From NCBI GenBank assembly GCA_052148295.1, contig JBKQIP010000193.1:1-34516 (forward strand): 34,516 nucleotides of DNA, read 5' to 3'. The position numbers were made by a program, and so were the translations under genes. Below are positions 7,432-15,957 of the stretch, piece after piece (positions within the stretch are counted from its first letter, which is position 1; each line of letters starts with the position of its first letter). The stretch is from Bog-473 sp052148295 (lineage in GTDB: Bacteria; Actinomycetota; Acidimicrobiia; Acidimicrobiales; RAAP-2). The notes under the pieces were generated by a model. That model made no database searches, was not told the origin of the DNA, and saw only the letters and a list, made by a program, of their open reading frames with translations.

Positions 7432-7525
7432 GCCACCGCCGTGCAGCCCACAATCTCCATGGGACGGATCAGAGCGGATGAGCAGTCGTGGTCATCCGCG
7501 AGAGATACCGAGGAGGGGCTTCACC

Positions 7526-8002
7526 GTGGTACCGAGGCAGTTATCGGGCGTGCGACGCCATCGCAGAGACGACGAGCGAGGAGCCGAGCTGATCGAATTC
7601 GCCATTGTCGTCGTCCTTCTCGTCGTCCTTCTCTATGGCATCGTCTCGGTGGGCGTCACGCTGGCGGCCAAGGCCACCATCACCCAGGCCGCGGAGGACG
7701 GTGCGCGGGCGGGGGTGGTGGACACATCGGCGTCGGCCGCCATCGCCGCCGCCGAGAGCCAGGCCTCCAGCGACGTGGCCTGGATGGGCCAGGGGCCGTG
7801 CGGGACGTCGGGCACCACGATCACCTGCGTGGCCTCGGCGGCACCGTGCGTGTCGAACACCACCAACACCTGCCTGACGGTCACGGTGACCTACAACTAC
7901 GCCGATCATCCCCTCTTCCCGGTGCTCCCGGGATTGGGCATCTTGGCGCCGACGACCATCGCCTCGACGGCCGTGCTCCAGGTCTCGAATCCGCCCTCGT
8001 GA
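7526..8002 (+). CDS. tadE: TadE-like pseudopilin
   Basis: 158 residues. After a short basic leader (HRRDDERG) there is a class IVb-type prepilin site G|AELIEFAIVVVLL with Glu at +5, one hydrophobic helix, and a small Thr- and Cys-containing external domain. Members of this family are minor subunits processed by the same peptidase as the pilin and needed for pilus assembly. The GTG at 7526 is chosen for GAGGAGGGG 7 nt upstream; frames extending to 7409 run through the promoter element. It is the first gene of the rightward tad operon and is followed after 10 nt by the TadG-like gene, whose processing site is very similar. Confidence 0.88.
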   Translation: MVPRQLSGVRRHRRDDERGAELIEFAIVVVLLVVLLYGIVSVGVTLAAKATITQAAEDGARAGVVDTSASAAIAAAESQASSDVAWMGQGPCGTSGTTITCVASAAPCVSNTTNTCLTVTVTYNYADHPLFPVLPGLGILAPTTIASTAVLQVSNPPS

Positions 8003-8012
8003 GGTGACGATC

Positions 8013-9374
8013 ATGACCAGCGCACCACCTCGGAGCAACCATCGCCGGGACGACGAGCGGGGAGCCACCTTCATTGTGGTGGCCATCAGCCTGGTGATGC
8101 TCATCGGCGCCTGTGCGCTGTCCGTCGACGTCGGCCGGGTGGTGGACCTGAACCGGTCATTGCAAACGGTCGCTGATGCGGGTGCACTCGACGCGGCCCG
8201 CTATCTCGACGTCGCCGGGGAGAGCAACGCCCTGCTGACCGCCCAGGCCCAGGATGCGGCGACGAACAACGGGTCGAACGCCACCATGACGGCGATCCAG
8301 GGGACGTGGAGCCGCGCCGGCGGTTTCACCCCGGGCGCCGGACAGTACGTGGAAGTGACCGCCTCCTCGACCTTGAAGCACCTGTTCGAGCCCGGGAGCT
8401 CCTCGCTGAGCCGCACGGCGGTGGCGGAGGCCACCAACCCCGACGCCGGGTTCTCCATCGGGACCTACCTGGCCTCGTTCGACTCCCAGGACTCCGACAT
8501 CTTGAACCCGCTGCTGAGCGCCCTCGGGGCCTCGGTCGACATCTCGGCCATCGGCTATCAGGGCATGGCGAACACGGACATGACGATCCAGCAGATCATC
8601 AACGCCTCCGGGGGCGTCCTGACCCCCACCAACGTCCTCAACACCTCCCTGTCGGCCCGACAATGGCAGTCGATCTTCGGCTCGGCCGATGAGACCGTGT
8701 CCGAGCAGCCCGCGCTCAGCTCGACCATCGACGCCAGCCTGTGCCAGATGGTGTCGATCAACGGCTCGACCTGCTCGACCACCCTGTCCTCCACGGCGCT
8801 GTCGGCCAGCGTCAACGTGCTGCAGACCCTGACCACCGAGGCCGAGTTGGCCAACGGGAACAACGCACTGTCGGTCGGCGCGTCGTTGGGCGGCCTCACC
8901 ACGCTCAAGGTCACGCTGGGCCAGATTCCCCAGGTGGCCTACGGACCGATCGGGACCAGGGCCAGCACGGGTCAGGTGGACGTCACGCTCACCATCGCCG
9001 GCATCGTCTCCTCGCTCACCGTGACCGGGGCGACCGGCACCGCCACCTTCACGGCGGACACGTGCAATGACAACGCCATGACGACCCAGCTCACGGCGAA
9101 CACCTCGTCGGCCAGCATCAAGGTGACCGCCCTGCTCGGCCTCGAGACCACCACGACCGTGAGCGGCGTGTCGAACGACGCGCTCACCTTCGACCCGCCC
9201 CCGCCCTCGTCGCAAACGGTGGGGACCACCAACCCGAGCATCGACGGCCTGACCGGGGGCCTCACGGCGGCGGTGCTCGACCCCCTGTTCGAGTCCCTCG
9301 GCGTGTCGCTGGCCAACGCCAACGTGACGGACCTCTCGGCCAGCTCCTGCTCACCGGTGCAACTGGTCCAGTGA
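8013..9374 (+). CDS. tadG: TadG-like pilus-associated protein
   Basis: 453 residues. The N-terminus (RRDDERGATFIVVAISLVML) is a TadE/TadG-type signal-anchor almost identical around the processing site to the preceding protein. The residues conserved in TadG-like N-termini follow (ALSVDVGRVVDLNRSLQTVA, then DAGALDAARYLD). The rest is a long Thr/Ser/Ala-rich exported domain in which I recognise no enzyme motif and no von Willebrand MIDAS. Unlike true pilins, no Glu occurs at +5 after the Gly, so it may remain uncleaved as a membrane-anchored surface component. The ATG at 8013 has GAGGTGA upstream; a GTG three codons earlier is the alternative. Confidence 0.85.
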   Translation: MTSAPPRSNHRRDDERGATFIVVAISLVMLIGACALSVDVGRVVDLNRSLQTVADAGALDAARYLDVAGESNALLTAQAQDAATNNGSNATMTAIQGTWSRAGGFTPGAGQYVEVTASSTLKHLFEPGSSSLSRTAVAEATNPDAGFSIGTYLASFDSQDSDILNPLLSALGASVDISAIGYQGMANTDMTIQQIINASGGVLTPTNVLNTSLSARQWQSIFGSADETVSEQPALSSTIDASLCQMVSINGSTCSTTLSSTALSASVNVLQTLTTEAELANGNNALSVGASLGGLTTLKVTLGQIPQVAYGPIGTRASTGQVDVTLTIAGIVSSLTVTGATGTATFTADTCNDNAMTTQLTANTSSASIKVTALLGLETTTTVSGVSNDALTFDPPPPSSQTVGTTNPSIDGLTGGLTAAVLDPLFESLGVSLANANVTDLSASSCSPVQLVQ

Positions 9375-9525
9375 GCACCGACCTCGCTCCCGTCCACCGG
9401 TGCGATACCGGCACGTCCGGCGGGTCAGCGGTGGCGACGGCCACCCGTCCCGAGGCGCCTGTCGGCACCGTGCCTGTCGCCCGGAGCATTCCTCTCCGCC
9501 CTACCGAAAGACGGTTTTGAGAACC

Positions 9526-10281
9526 ATGGCCCTACGACAAGAAGATCTCAGCGACCTCGGCGACGACGTCGACATCGAGCGTGATCGCCTCCTGGTCGAG
9601 CGTTGCCAAGCGGGCGATTCGGGTGCCTTCGGCACCCTCTACGTCCGCTACTACCAGCGCCTCAGCCGCTACTGCTACGCACAGTTGAGCGACCGCGACG
9701 ACGCGGAGGACGCGGCCCAAGAGGCCTTCGCCCGGGCCTGGAAGGCGCTGCCCCGGTTCGCCGGTGAACGCCGGTTCTACCCCTGGATGATCGTCATCGC
9801 CGGCAACATCTGCAAGGACCTGGGTCGCCGCCGCTCGCGTAGCGCTCCCACCGACGAGGTGGAGCTCGCCGCCCACCAGCCGGTGGGCGGGTGGGGCAAC
9901 GACGGCAACGAGACATCGGAGGAACTCGGCCTGGCCGCCGTCGACAGCGAGCTGGTCGCCCGGGCGCTGGCCCGGCTGTCCGCACCGCATCGACAGGTGC
10001 TGGCCATGCGCGAGGGCTCCGGGTGGAGCTACCAGCAGATGGCCGACCACGAAGGCGTCGAGATCGGGACCATCGAGACGCGTCTGTGGCGGGCCCGCCA
10101 GGCGCTCAAGCGCCAGTACACCTTCCTCTCCGAGTTCCGGCAGCAGCCCGCGGCGGTGCGGGCCGGTGCCTCCGGGGTCAGCCCCCCGTGCGGTGGCGAA
10201 GACGCGCCCGACGCGCCGGTGGCCGAGGCCCCGGTCATCGACCTGGGGCACCCCTGCTCGGCGTGGGAACTGGCCGGATGA
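9526..10281 (+). CDS. ECF-type RNA polymerase sigma factor
   Basis: 251 residues with sigma region 2 at about 30-102 (DSGAFGTLYVRYYQRLSRYC, DDAEDAAQEAFARAWKALPR) and region 4 at about 145-197 (LSAPHRQVLAMREGSGWSYQQ then IGTIETRLWRARQALK). The 50-residue tail beyond region 4 is rich in Pro and Ala and has no membrane segment, so a fused anti-sigma is excluded; no separate anti-sigma gene is adjacent. The ATG at 9526 has only a weak ribosome site and an upstream TTG is possible. The stop overlaps the prepilin peptidase start (ATGA), tying it to the tad operon. It may direct transcription of pilus genes, but no classical ECF promoter was found at them. Confidence 0.9.
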   Translation: MALRQEDLSDLGDDVDIERDRLLVERCQAGDSGAFGTLYVRYYQRLSRYCYAQLSDRDDAEDAAQEAFARAWKALPRFAGERRFYPWMIVIAGNICKDLGRRRSRSAPTDEVELAAHQPVGGWGNDGNETSEELGLAAVDSELVARALARLSAPHRQVLAMREGSGWSYQQMADHEGVEIGTIETRLWRARQALKRQYTFLSEFRQQPAAVRAGASGVSPPCGGEDAPDAPVAEAPVIDLGHPCSAWELAG

Positions 10282-10952
10282 GCGCCGACCTGGCCCTGCT
10301 GGCCGGAGCCGTGATGGGCATGGCGGCCGGATCACTCCTGATCCCGGCGACCGCACGCCAGTTGGCGGCGGCCACGTCGAGGGCCAACGACGGCTTCTCG
10401 GTCCCCGCTCCGACCCTGGTGACGCGGCAGCGGGTGGCGATCATCGTGGCCTCGGGGCTGATCCCGGGTCTCGTGCTCCTGCGGTCCGGATGGTCCTACG
10501 TCGCGATCCCACCCCTGCTGCTCTTTCTCGGGCTGGTGCAGTTGGCCTACTGCGACCTGAGCGAGTCGCTCCTCCCCAAGGCCATCGTGTACGCCACCAC
10601 GGCGTGCGTCGTCGCCAGCGCCCTCGTCGTGTCAGCGACGACCGATCACTGGCACCGCCTGGTCCTGGCCACGCTCCTCGGCGCCGGCTTGTTCCTCGTG
10701 TTCCTGATCGTCAACCTCGTGAACCCGGTATGGATGGCGTTCGGTGACGTGCGGCTCGCCCCCGTCGTCGGCTTCGGGTTGGGCTGGGCCAGCGCGCTGG
10801 CCGTGCTCGAGGCGTTCTTCCTCGCCAACCTGCTGGCCGCCGTGGTGGGGGTCTCCCTGATGCTGGCCCACCGGTCCGGCCGCAAGGCGGCCCTCCCCTT
10901 CGGCCTCTACCTCACCCTGGCCACGGCCGTGGTCCTCCTGAAGTTCAGTTGA
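10278..10952 (+). CDS. Prepilin peptidase (A24 family, TadV/CpaA-like)
   Basis: 224-residue integral membrane aspartic protease predicted to cut the leaders of both Flp pilins and the TadE-like protein. The two catalytic aspartates fit at about D93 (LAYCDLSESLLPK) and D157 (MAFGDVRLAPVVG, the conserved GD motif). About six hydrophobic segments are visible. The length and absence of the cysteine-rich methyltransferase domain match the short TadV/CpaA type rather than PilD. It starts inside the sigma factor stop (ATGA overlap), so the two are probably made together. Last gene of the rightward tad operon; the next gene is convergent. Confidence 0.9.
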   Translation: MSADLALLAGAVMGMAAGSLLIPATARQLAAATSRANDGFSVPAPTLVTRQRVAIIVASGLIPGLVLLRSGWSYVAIPPLLLFLGLVQLAYCDLSESLLPKAIVYATTACVVASALVVSATTDHWHRLVLATLLGAGLFLVFLIVNLVNPVWMAFGDVRLAPVVGFGLGWASALAVLEAFFLANLLAAVVGVSLMLAHRSGRKAALPFGLYLTLATAVVLLKFS

Positions 10953-10979
10953 ATCCTCGCCTCGCCCCGAGCGGTCGGC

Positions 10980-12344
10980 TCAGGCGGCCACCACGCGGAC
11001 GTTGCGGGCTTCCTCGCCCTTGCGCCCGGGGGCGATGGTGAACTCGACGGTGAGTCCCTCGGCCAGCCCGCGCCGCTCGTCGCCTTCGATCTGCGAATGG
11101 TGCACGAAGATGTCGTCGCCGCCGGCGCGGGCCACGAAGCCGTAGCCACGGGCACCGTTGAAGAACTTGACCGTGCCGGTCATGGTGGTGGGACCGGCCG
11201 GGCCCTTGCTCGGAGCGGGGCGAAGGGCCGTGGGCGTCGAGAACGGGGCGCTGAAGCCCGGCTCGAGCCCGAGGGCGCGCTGGACGCTCTCGGTGTCCCG
11301 GCGTTGCTCGTCGGTGACCAGCGAGACGACCGTGCCGGTCCGGCCGGCGCGTCCGGTCCGCCCGGAACGGTGGACGTAATCGGTGTGGTCGGCCGGCGGG
11401 TCGAAGTGCACCACGCAGGGCAGGTCGTCGACATGAATGCCCCGGGCCACCACATCGGTGGCCACCAGCGCATCGGTCCGGCCCTTGGCGAAGGCGTCGA
11501 GGGCCCGCTCGCGCTGACCCTGGGTGCGGTCCCCGTGCATCGGGACGGCGCGCACACCCTGGGCCTGGAGCTGGCGGACCACCCGGTCCGCACCTCGCTT
11601 GGTCCGGCAGAACACGAACGCCTGCCCGTGTTCGGCCACGATCTTGGCCGTGATGGCCACCCGCTCCGCCCGGTCGACCTTCCAGAAGTGGTGGACGACG
11701 TCGCCTTTCTCGTCGTCGTCGGCTTCGATGTTGACCCGTACGGGATCGTGCTGGTAGCTGCGAATGATGGCCTCGACCTCGCGTCCGATGGTCGCCGAGA
11801 ACAGCATCACCTGGCGTTGGGGGGAGGTCTGGTCCAACAGGCGGCGCACGACCGGCAGGAAGCCCATGTCGGACATGCGGTCAGCCTCGTCGAGCACGAC
11901 CGTGGTCACGTCGTCGAGCCGCACGTCCCCGCGCTCGATGAGGTCCTCGAGCCGCCCGGGACAGGCCACCACCACGTTGACCCCCTTGTGCAGGGCGCGG
12001 CACTGGTCGCGATAGCCGGTCCCGCCGAAGATCGACACCACCCGCCGTCGCTCGTGACCGAGCAGTGAGCCCAGGACGTCGTGCACCTGTGACGCCAGCT
12101 CGCGCGTGGGCACGAGGATGAGGGCGCGGGGACGCCGTGGTCGGGCCGGCGTGAGCGCGGCCACGATGGGCATGGCGAAGGCCAGGGTCTTGCCCGATCC
12201 GGTCGGGGCCTTGCCACAAATGTCCCGGCCGGACAACGCGGCGGGAATGGTGGCCACCTGAATGGGGAGCGGACGCGTCACGCCCATCTGCGCCAGTCGC
12301 GCGGTGATGTCCGCGGACACGCCAAGGTCAGTGAAAGAAGAAAT
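10980..12344 (-). CDS. DEAD-box RNA helicase with C-terminal cold-shock domain
   Basis: About 454 residues. The helicase core shows the Q motif (SSFTDLGVSADI, PLPIQVATIP), APTGSGKT, PTRELA, LDEADRM, SAT, and in the second RecA domain VATDVVARGIHV and HRSGRTGRAG, all intact. The last 67 residues form a complete cold-shock domain with both RNA-binding motifs (YGFVARAGGDDIFVHHS). It should unwind RNA structure, probably at low temperature. The start is unusual: no ATG, GTG or TTG lies in frame close upstream of the Q motif. The ATT at 12344, with GGGAG 7 nt before it, gives a natural N-terminus; the GTG at 12320 would cut into the Q motif. A TACCAT hexamer at 12437-12432 could be its -10, leaving a leader of about 80 nt. 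Confidence 0.88.
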   Translation of the reverse strand: MSSFTDLGVSADITARLAQMGVTRPLPIQVATIPAALSGRDICGKAPTGSGKTLAFAMPIVAALTPARPRRPRALILVPTRELASQVHDVLGSLLGHERRRVVSIFGGTGYRDQCRALHKGVNVVVACPGRLEDLIERGDVRLDDVTTVVLDEADRMSDMGFLPVVRRLLDQTSPQRQVMLFSATIGREVEAIIRSYQHDPVRVNIEADDDEKGDVVHHFWKVDRAERVAITAKIVAEHGQAFVFCRTKRGADRVVRQLQAQGVRAVPMHGDRTQGQRERALDAFAKGRTDALVATDVVARGIHVDDLPCVVHFDPPADHTDYVHRSGRTGRAGRTGTVVSLVTDEQRRDTESVQRALGLEPGFSAPFSTPTALRPAPSKGPAGPTTMTGTVKFFNGARGYGFVARAGGDDIFVHHSQIEGDERRGLAEGLTVEFTIAPGRKGEEARNVRVVAA

Positions 12345-12431
12345 GTCGAAACTCCCGTCGAGTCTTGCGCGGCCTACTCGAACGTGATTTTCGAACGGGC
12401 CCCACGGAGCGATTGCTCGGTGGCGACACCC

Positions 12432-12437
12432 ATGGTA
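12432..12437 (-). promoter_or_regulatory. Candidate -10 of the DEAD-box/cold-shock gene
   Basis: TACCAT on the minus strand, about 88 nt before the proposed ATT start and divergent from the PhyH promoter 40 bp away. A leader of about 80 nt would suit a cold-shock helicase. No clear -35 is present. Confidence 0.3.
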
Positions 12438-12477
12438 GCAGAGCGCCGGCCCCCTGAGTCCGCGCCGGCGCTGCCGG

Positions 12478-12483
12478 TAACCT
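12478..12483 (+). promoter_or_regulatory. Candidate -10 for a leaderless PhyH-type gene
   Basis: TAACCT, then six bases (GGCGCC), then the GTG start at 12490. There is no Shine-Dalgarno sequence. This spacing would start the mRNA at or very near the GTG. Confidence 0.5.
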
Positions 12484-12489
12484 GGCGCC

Positions 12490-13389
12490 GTGCCCAGCGG
12501 GATCTTGACACCCGATCTGAAACGACAATGGGACGAGGACGGATGGTGCGTGATCGCCGGGGCCATCCCTCCCGATGACCTGGCCGGCGCCCAGGACGCC
12601 CTGACGCGCCTGTTCCCCACCGCGGCCGAAATGGAACAGGGCGCCGACGACGAGCACCACGCGCGCTGGCGGACCTGGGACGCCACCTGGCCGGAGTTCC
12701 CGTTCCACAGTTCCCGGATGAACAAGCTGGTGGTGCACGAACGGGTGATCTCCTTGGCCGAGGAGCTCCTGGGCACCGGCGACATCGCCCTCTACATGGG
12801 GCTCGCCACCGCCAAGTACTCCGGGCAGTCCTCCGGCTTCAACCAGCTGTTGCACGTCGACTACCCCAATCACATGGTGGTCGTCCCGCGCCGCGAGGTG
12901 GGATACCAGCAGGTCGAGTTCTTCGTCTACCTCACCGACGTCACGCTGGAGGACGGTGCCACCCGGATGGTCTCGCGTCGCCGGACGCAGGACATCCCGG
13001 TCGAGCGCCACACCCTGAACTACGTCGACTACGCCGATCTGTACGACGAACCGGGCCATGCGGCGGGGCCGGCCGGGTCGATCGTGGCCTACCGCCCGGA
13101 CGTCTACCACCGATCCGTCGACGTGCACGAGCCGGGGCACCGCCGCGTCATGCTGCACGTGTCCTTCAAGCCGTCCGCCGCCGCGTGGGGGGGCTACCAG
13201 GCCTGGCCCTTCAAGGGATTGTCGCCGCAGTGGAGCAAGTTCGTCCAGCAGGCCACCGTCCGCCAACTCTCGGTGGTCGGCCTCCCCGAACCGGGACACC
13301 CCTACTGGAACGACGAGACGCTGGCCGGGGTCTCCGCCCGCTACCCCGGCCTCGACATGGCGCCCTGGCGGGAGGCCCTGGGCGGCTGA
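12490..13389 (+). CDS. PhyH-type 2-oxoglutarate/Fe(II) dioxygenase
   Basis: 299 residues of the phytanoyl-CoA dioxygenase family. The Fe(II) ligands fit as H122-x-D124 (QLLHVDYPNH) and a distal His at about 207 or 213 (DVYHRSVDVHEPGHRR), with an Arg at 218/219 to hold 2-oxoglutarate. These enzymes hydroxylate small molecules or acyl-CoAs; the substrate cannot be read from the sequence. The GTG start has no ribosome site but a TAACCT hexamer six bases upstream, suggesting a leaderless mRNA. It converges on the amidase gene with only 3 bp between stops. The lipid-catabolism genes to the right would suit an acyl-CoA hydroxylase, but they are 7 kb away. Confidence 0.85.
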   Translation: MPSGILTPDLKRQWDEDGWCVIAGAIPPDDLAGAQDALTRLFPTAAEMEQGADDEHHARWRTWDATWPEFPFHSSRMNKLVVHERVISLAEELLGTGDIALYMGLATAKYSGQSSGFNQLLHVDYPNHMVVVPRREVGYQQVEFFVYLTDVTLEDGATRMVSRRRTQDIPVERHTLNYVDYADLYDEPGHAAGPAGSIVAYRPDVYHRSVDVHEPGHRRVMLHVSFKPSAAAWGGYQAWPFKGLSPQWSKFVQQATVRQLSVVGLPEPGHPYWNDETLAGVSARYPGLDMAPWREALGG

Positions 13390-13392
13390 GGT

Positions 13393-14808
13393 CTACACCC
13401 GGTGAGGGGACCCCGGGGCCACCTTGGGCCAGGGCAGCGCGCGCTCGGCCACCAGGGCCAGATCGAGCAGGAGCTGCTCGCGGTGGTGGCCGGCCAGCAC
13501 CTGCAGCCCCACGGGGAGGTCGTCCACCAGGCCGGCCGGGAGGCTCACGGCGGGACTCCCGTTGAGGTTCGACGGCGCGGTGAGAGCGGCGTTGTTCATG
13601 ATGGCCCGGGTGAACCCGATCTCGTGAATCAGATCCGCTCCGGGGATGGTCGGCGGCGGCGGTCCCTCGGCGGCGAACGCCACGTCGGGGTTGGCCGAGC
13701 ACATGACGAAGTCCGCCTGGGCGAACAGGTCGGCCATGGCCTCGTTGAGGTCGCGCCGGTAGGACTCGATCGATGCCGCCTTCTCGAGGTTGTAGCGGGA
13801 CATGGCGCCCTCGAGGCCCATACGCATCTCGGCGGAGAGCTCGCCGACCCGCTCGGGATAGGCGGACCCCAGGTCGGCCACGAACCCGACCTGTCCCGCC
13901 ATGGCCCACTGCCCCCGCAGGGGCGGGAGGGCGGGCACCGCGTCGACCACCCGCAGGCCGGCGGCCCGGGCCAGGTGCTCGGACGCCGCCGCGACCACAG
14001 CGGCCACCTCGCCCCGCACCCGGGCGGTGCCCAGATCGGGCACGATGGCCACGGTCAGGCCGGACAGGTCGTGGGTCCCCAGCGCCGCCTCCCACCCTCC
14101 GACCCGACTCAGGCTCAGCGGATCACGCGGATCGAAGCCGTTGCAGGCATCGAAGTAGCGGGCCGTGTCCCGGACCGACCTGGTGAGGCAGCCGAGCGCC
14201 GTCGTGAGCGGCGTCATGCTGGCCCGCGGGCCCCGCGGGATGCGGCCGTAGGTGGCCTTCAGGCCGAAGAGACCGCAGAACCCGGCCGGGATGCGGATGG
14301 ATCCTCCCCCGTCGCTCCCGGTGGCGATGGGCAGGAGACCGCCCGACACGGCGGCCGCGGTTCCCCCCGACGACCCTCCGGGGGTGCGGCCATGGTCCCA
14401 GGGATTGCGCGTGGTGCCGTGCAACGCGGTCGACGTGCAATTGATGCCACCGAATTCGCTGGCCGTGGTCTGTACCGCCAGCACGGCACCGGTGGCCCGG
14501 AGCCGGGCGGCCGAGGTGTCGTCGTGATCGGCGATGCGATCCTTGAAGATCATGGAGGCATCGGTGAACGGCCAATCCTGGACCCGTTCCAGCTCCTTGA
14601 CGCCGAACGGCACACCCCCGAACGGCAGTGAGACATCGGCCGTCGCCGCAGCCCGGCGGGCCCGCTCGAAGTCGGTGTGGCTGAAGGCGTTGAGCGGCGA
14701 GGCGCCGATGGCGTCGATACAGGCGTCGAGCGCCTCGAGTGGGGAGAGCTCCTTGGCGCGAAAGGCGTCCACCAGGCTGCAGGCATCGTCCATCCAGGGA
14801 GCCGTCAT
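13393..14808 (-). CDS. Amidase-signature family hydrolase
   Basis: 471 residues with the full Ser-cisSer-Lys triad of the amidase-signature family: Lys71 (PFGVKELERVQ), the GGSSGG loop at about 144-149, and nucleophile Ser170 in GSDGGGSIRIPAGFCG. Length and motifs fit aliphatic/aryl amidases or AtzF/GatA relatives; with no gatC/gatB nearby a role in tRNA amidation is unlikely. The ATG at 14808 lacks a Shine-Dalgarno but has TACCGT eight bases upstream, so it may be leaderless. It diverges from the racemase-like gene, whose promoter is less than 70 bp away. Substrate unknown. Confidence 0.9.
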   Translation of the reverse strand: MTAPWMDDACSLVDAFRAKELSPLEALDACIDAIGASPLNAFSHTDFERARRAAATADVSLPFGGVPFGVKELERVQDWPFTDASMIFKDRIADHDDTSAARLRATGAVLAVQTTASEFGGINCTSTALHGTTRNPWDHGRTPGGSSGGTAAAVSGGLLPIATGSDGGGSIRIPAGFCGLFGLKATYGRIPRGPRASMTPLTTALGCLTRSVRDTARYFDACNGFDPRDPLSLSRVGGWEAALGTHDLSGLTVAIVPDLGTARVRGEVAAVVAAASEHLARAAGLRVVDAVPALPPLRGQWAMAGQVGFVADLGSAYPERVGELSAEMRMGLEGAMSRYNLEKAASIESYRRDLNEAMADLFAQADFVMCSANPDVAFAAEGPPPPTIPGADLIHEIGFTRAIMNNAALTAPSNLNGSPAVSLPAGLVDDLPVGLQVLAGHHREQLLLDLALVAERALPWPKVAPGSPHRV

Positions 14809-14816
14809 GGACGCCG

Positions 14817-14822
14817 ACGGTA
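14817..14822 (-). promoter_or_regulatory. Candidate -10 for the amidase gene
   Basis: TACCGT on the minus strand, eight bases before the amidase ATG. No ribosome site lies between, suggesting a leaderless or nearly leaderless mRNA. Confidence 0.35.
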
Positions 14823-14863
14823 CTCCGTCCCTCCCTGATCCGCTCGGGTCCCGGGCCCTTCGG

Positions 14864-14869
14864 TACGCT
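14864..14869 (+). promoter_or_regulatory. Candidate -10 for a leaderless racemase-like gene
   Basis: TACGCT, seven bases, then the GTG start at 14877, with no Shine-Dalgarno. Same arrangement as at 12478 and 17441. Confidence 0.5.
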
Positions 14870-14876
14870 GCCGACC

Positions 14877-15869
14877 GTGAAGACGGGACACCTCACGACC
14901 CCCGCCCTTCTCGTGCAGCGCGATCGGCTGGACCACAATCTCGCGACCATGGCACAGGCCCTCCCCGGCCGGCGTTTGCGACCCCACGTCAAGGCGCACA
15001 AGTGCACGGCCCTGGCCGCCCGCCAGGCCCAACTGGGCCATGCGGCCTTCACCTGCGCCACCATCGCCGAAATGGAGGGCATGGCCCGTGCCGGTCTCGG
15101 CGACGATCTGCTCCTGGCCAACGAGGTGGCCGACGCCACCAGGCTCGGCGCCCTGGCGCGGGCCGGGTCCCGGGTCACCGTCGCCGTGGACTCGGCGGAG
15201 ACCATCGCGGCGATGGGCGCGGCCGGCGTGGGCGAGGTGCTGATCGACGTCAACATCGGGCTGCCCCGTTGCGGGTGCGACCCCCGGGACGCCGGGCGGT
15301 TGGCCGACGCGGCGCGCGCCCGGGGCCTCCGGGTGCGGGGCGTGATGGGGTACGAGGGGCATGTCGTCGGGCTGGAGGACCGCGCCGCGCGGGTCGAGCT
15401 GCTGGCGCCCGCCATGGAGCTCCTGCTGCACGCCCATGCCGACGTGGGGGGCGAGATCATCTCCGCCGGGGGGACGGGAACCTACGACCTGAACCACTGG
15501 GCCACCGAGATCCAGGCCGGCTCCTACGCACTGATGGACACCGCCTACGGCCGGCTCGACCTGCCGTTCGTCCAGGCCCTGTCGGTCCTGGCCACGGTGA
15601 TCTCGGTCTCGCCCTCCTGGGCCGTGGCCGACTGCGGACTCAAGGCCCTCGGCATGGACCACGGGAATCCCTCGGTGGAGGGCGGCCGGGTCTGGTTCTG
15701 CTCGGACGAGCATCTCACCTTCGTCCCGGACCGCCCGGTGCGGGTGGGTGACCGCGTCACCGTCATCCCGGCGCACGTCGATCCGACCGTGGCCTACCAC
15801 CGCTTCCTCCACCTGGTCGACCACGACGAGGTGGTGGAGAGCTGGCCGGTCGACCTGCGCGGCTGGTGA
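14877..15869 (+). CDS. DSD1/alanine-racemase-like PLP enzyme
   Basis: 330 residues of the fold-III PLP family that includes D-threonine aldolase and eukaryotic-type D-serine dehydratase. The PLP lysine is about K39 in LRPHVKAHKCTALA, a strongly conserved start motif of this group. Further barrel strands (VLIDVNIGLPRCGC, GGEIISAGGTGTYDL) and a C-terminal beta domain with a probable metal-ligand region (VIPAHVDPTVAYH) follow. It probably cleaves or dehydrates a D-3-hydroxy amino acid; the exact substrate is not evident. The GTG at 14877 is preferred because the barrel begins at once and a TACGCT -10 lies seven bases ahead. It diverges from an amidase gene. Confidence 0.83.
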   Translation: MKTGHLTTPALLVQRDRLDHNLATMAQALPGRRLRPHVKAHKCTALAARQAQLGHAAFTCATIAEMEGMARAGLGDDLLLANEVADATRLGALARAGSRVTVAVDSAETIAAMGAAGVGEVLIDVNIGLPRCGCDPRDAGRLADAARARGLRVRGVMGYEGHVVGLEDRAARVELLAPAMELLLHAHADVGGEIISAGGTGTYDLNHWATEIQAGSYALMDTAYGRLDLPFVQALSVLATVISVSPSWAVADCGLKALGMDHGNPSVEGGRVWFCSDEHLTFVPDRPVRVGDRVTVIPAHVDPTVAYHRFLHLVDHDEVVESWPVDLRGW

Positions 15870-15957
15870 GCCGGCGTGTCCGGGCGCCTTCCTCGTCGGG
15901 CTCCACGGACGACGGCCGCGCCGACATCGGACGGGCCGTGGCGGAGCGGCTCGTGAA

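Larger units (their letters stand above)
7188..7525. other. Divergent control region of the tad locus
   Basis: 338 bases without a gene between cpaB (leftward) and the TadE-like gene (rightward). Two copies of the tad element sit back to back in its middle, copy C pointing left (7353-7379) and copy D pointing right (7405-7431), only 25 nt apart. The cpaB side has a long leader of about 165 nt, the tadE side about 94 nt. No tRNA or convincing small ORF was seen. Confidence 0.7.

Noticed and set aside
15896..15950. Imperfect stem between the convergent racemase-like and xthA genes as a terminator
   Set aside because: The arms (GCTCC-ACGG / CCGT-GGC-GGAGC) need a three-base bulge and a long loop, with no U-tract; too weak to call.
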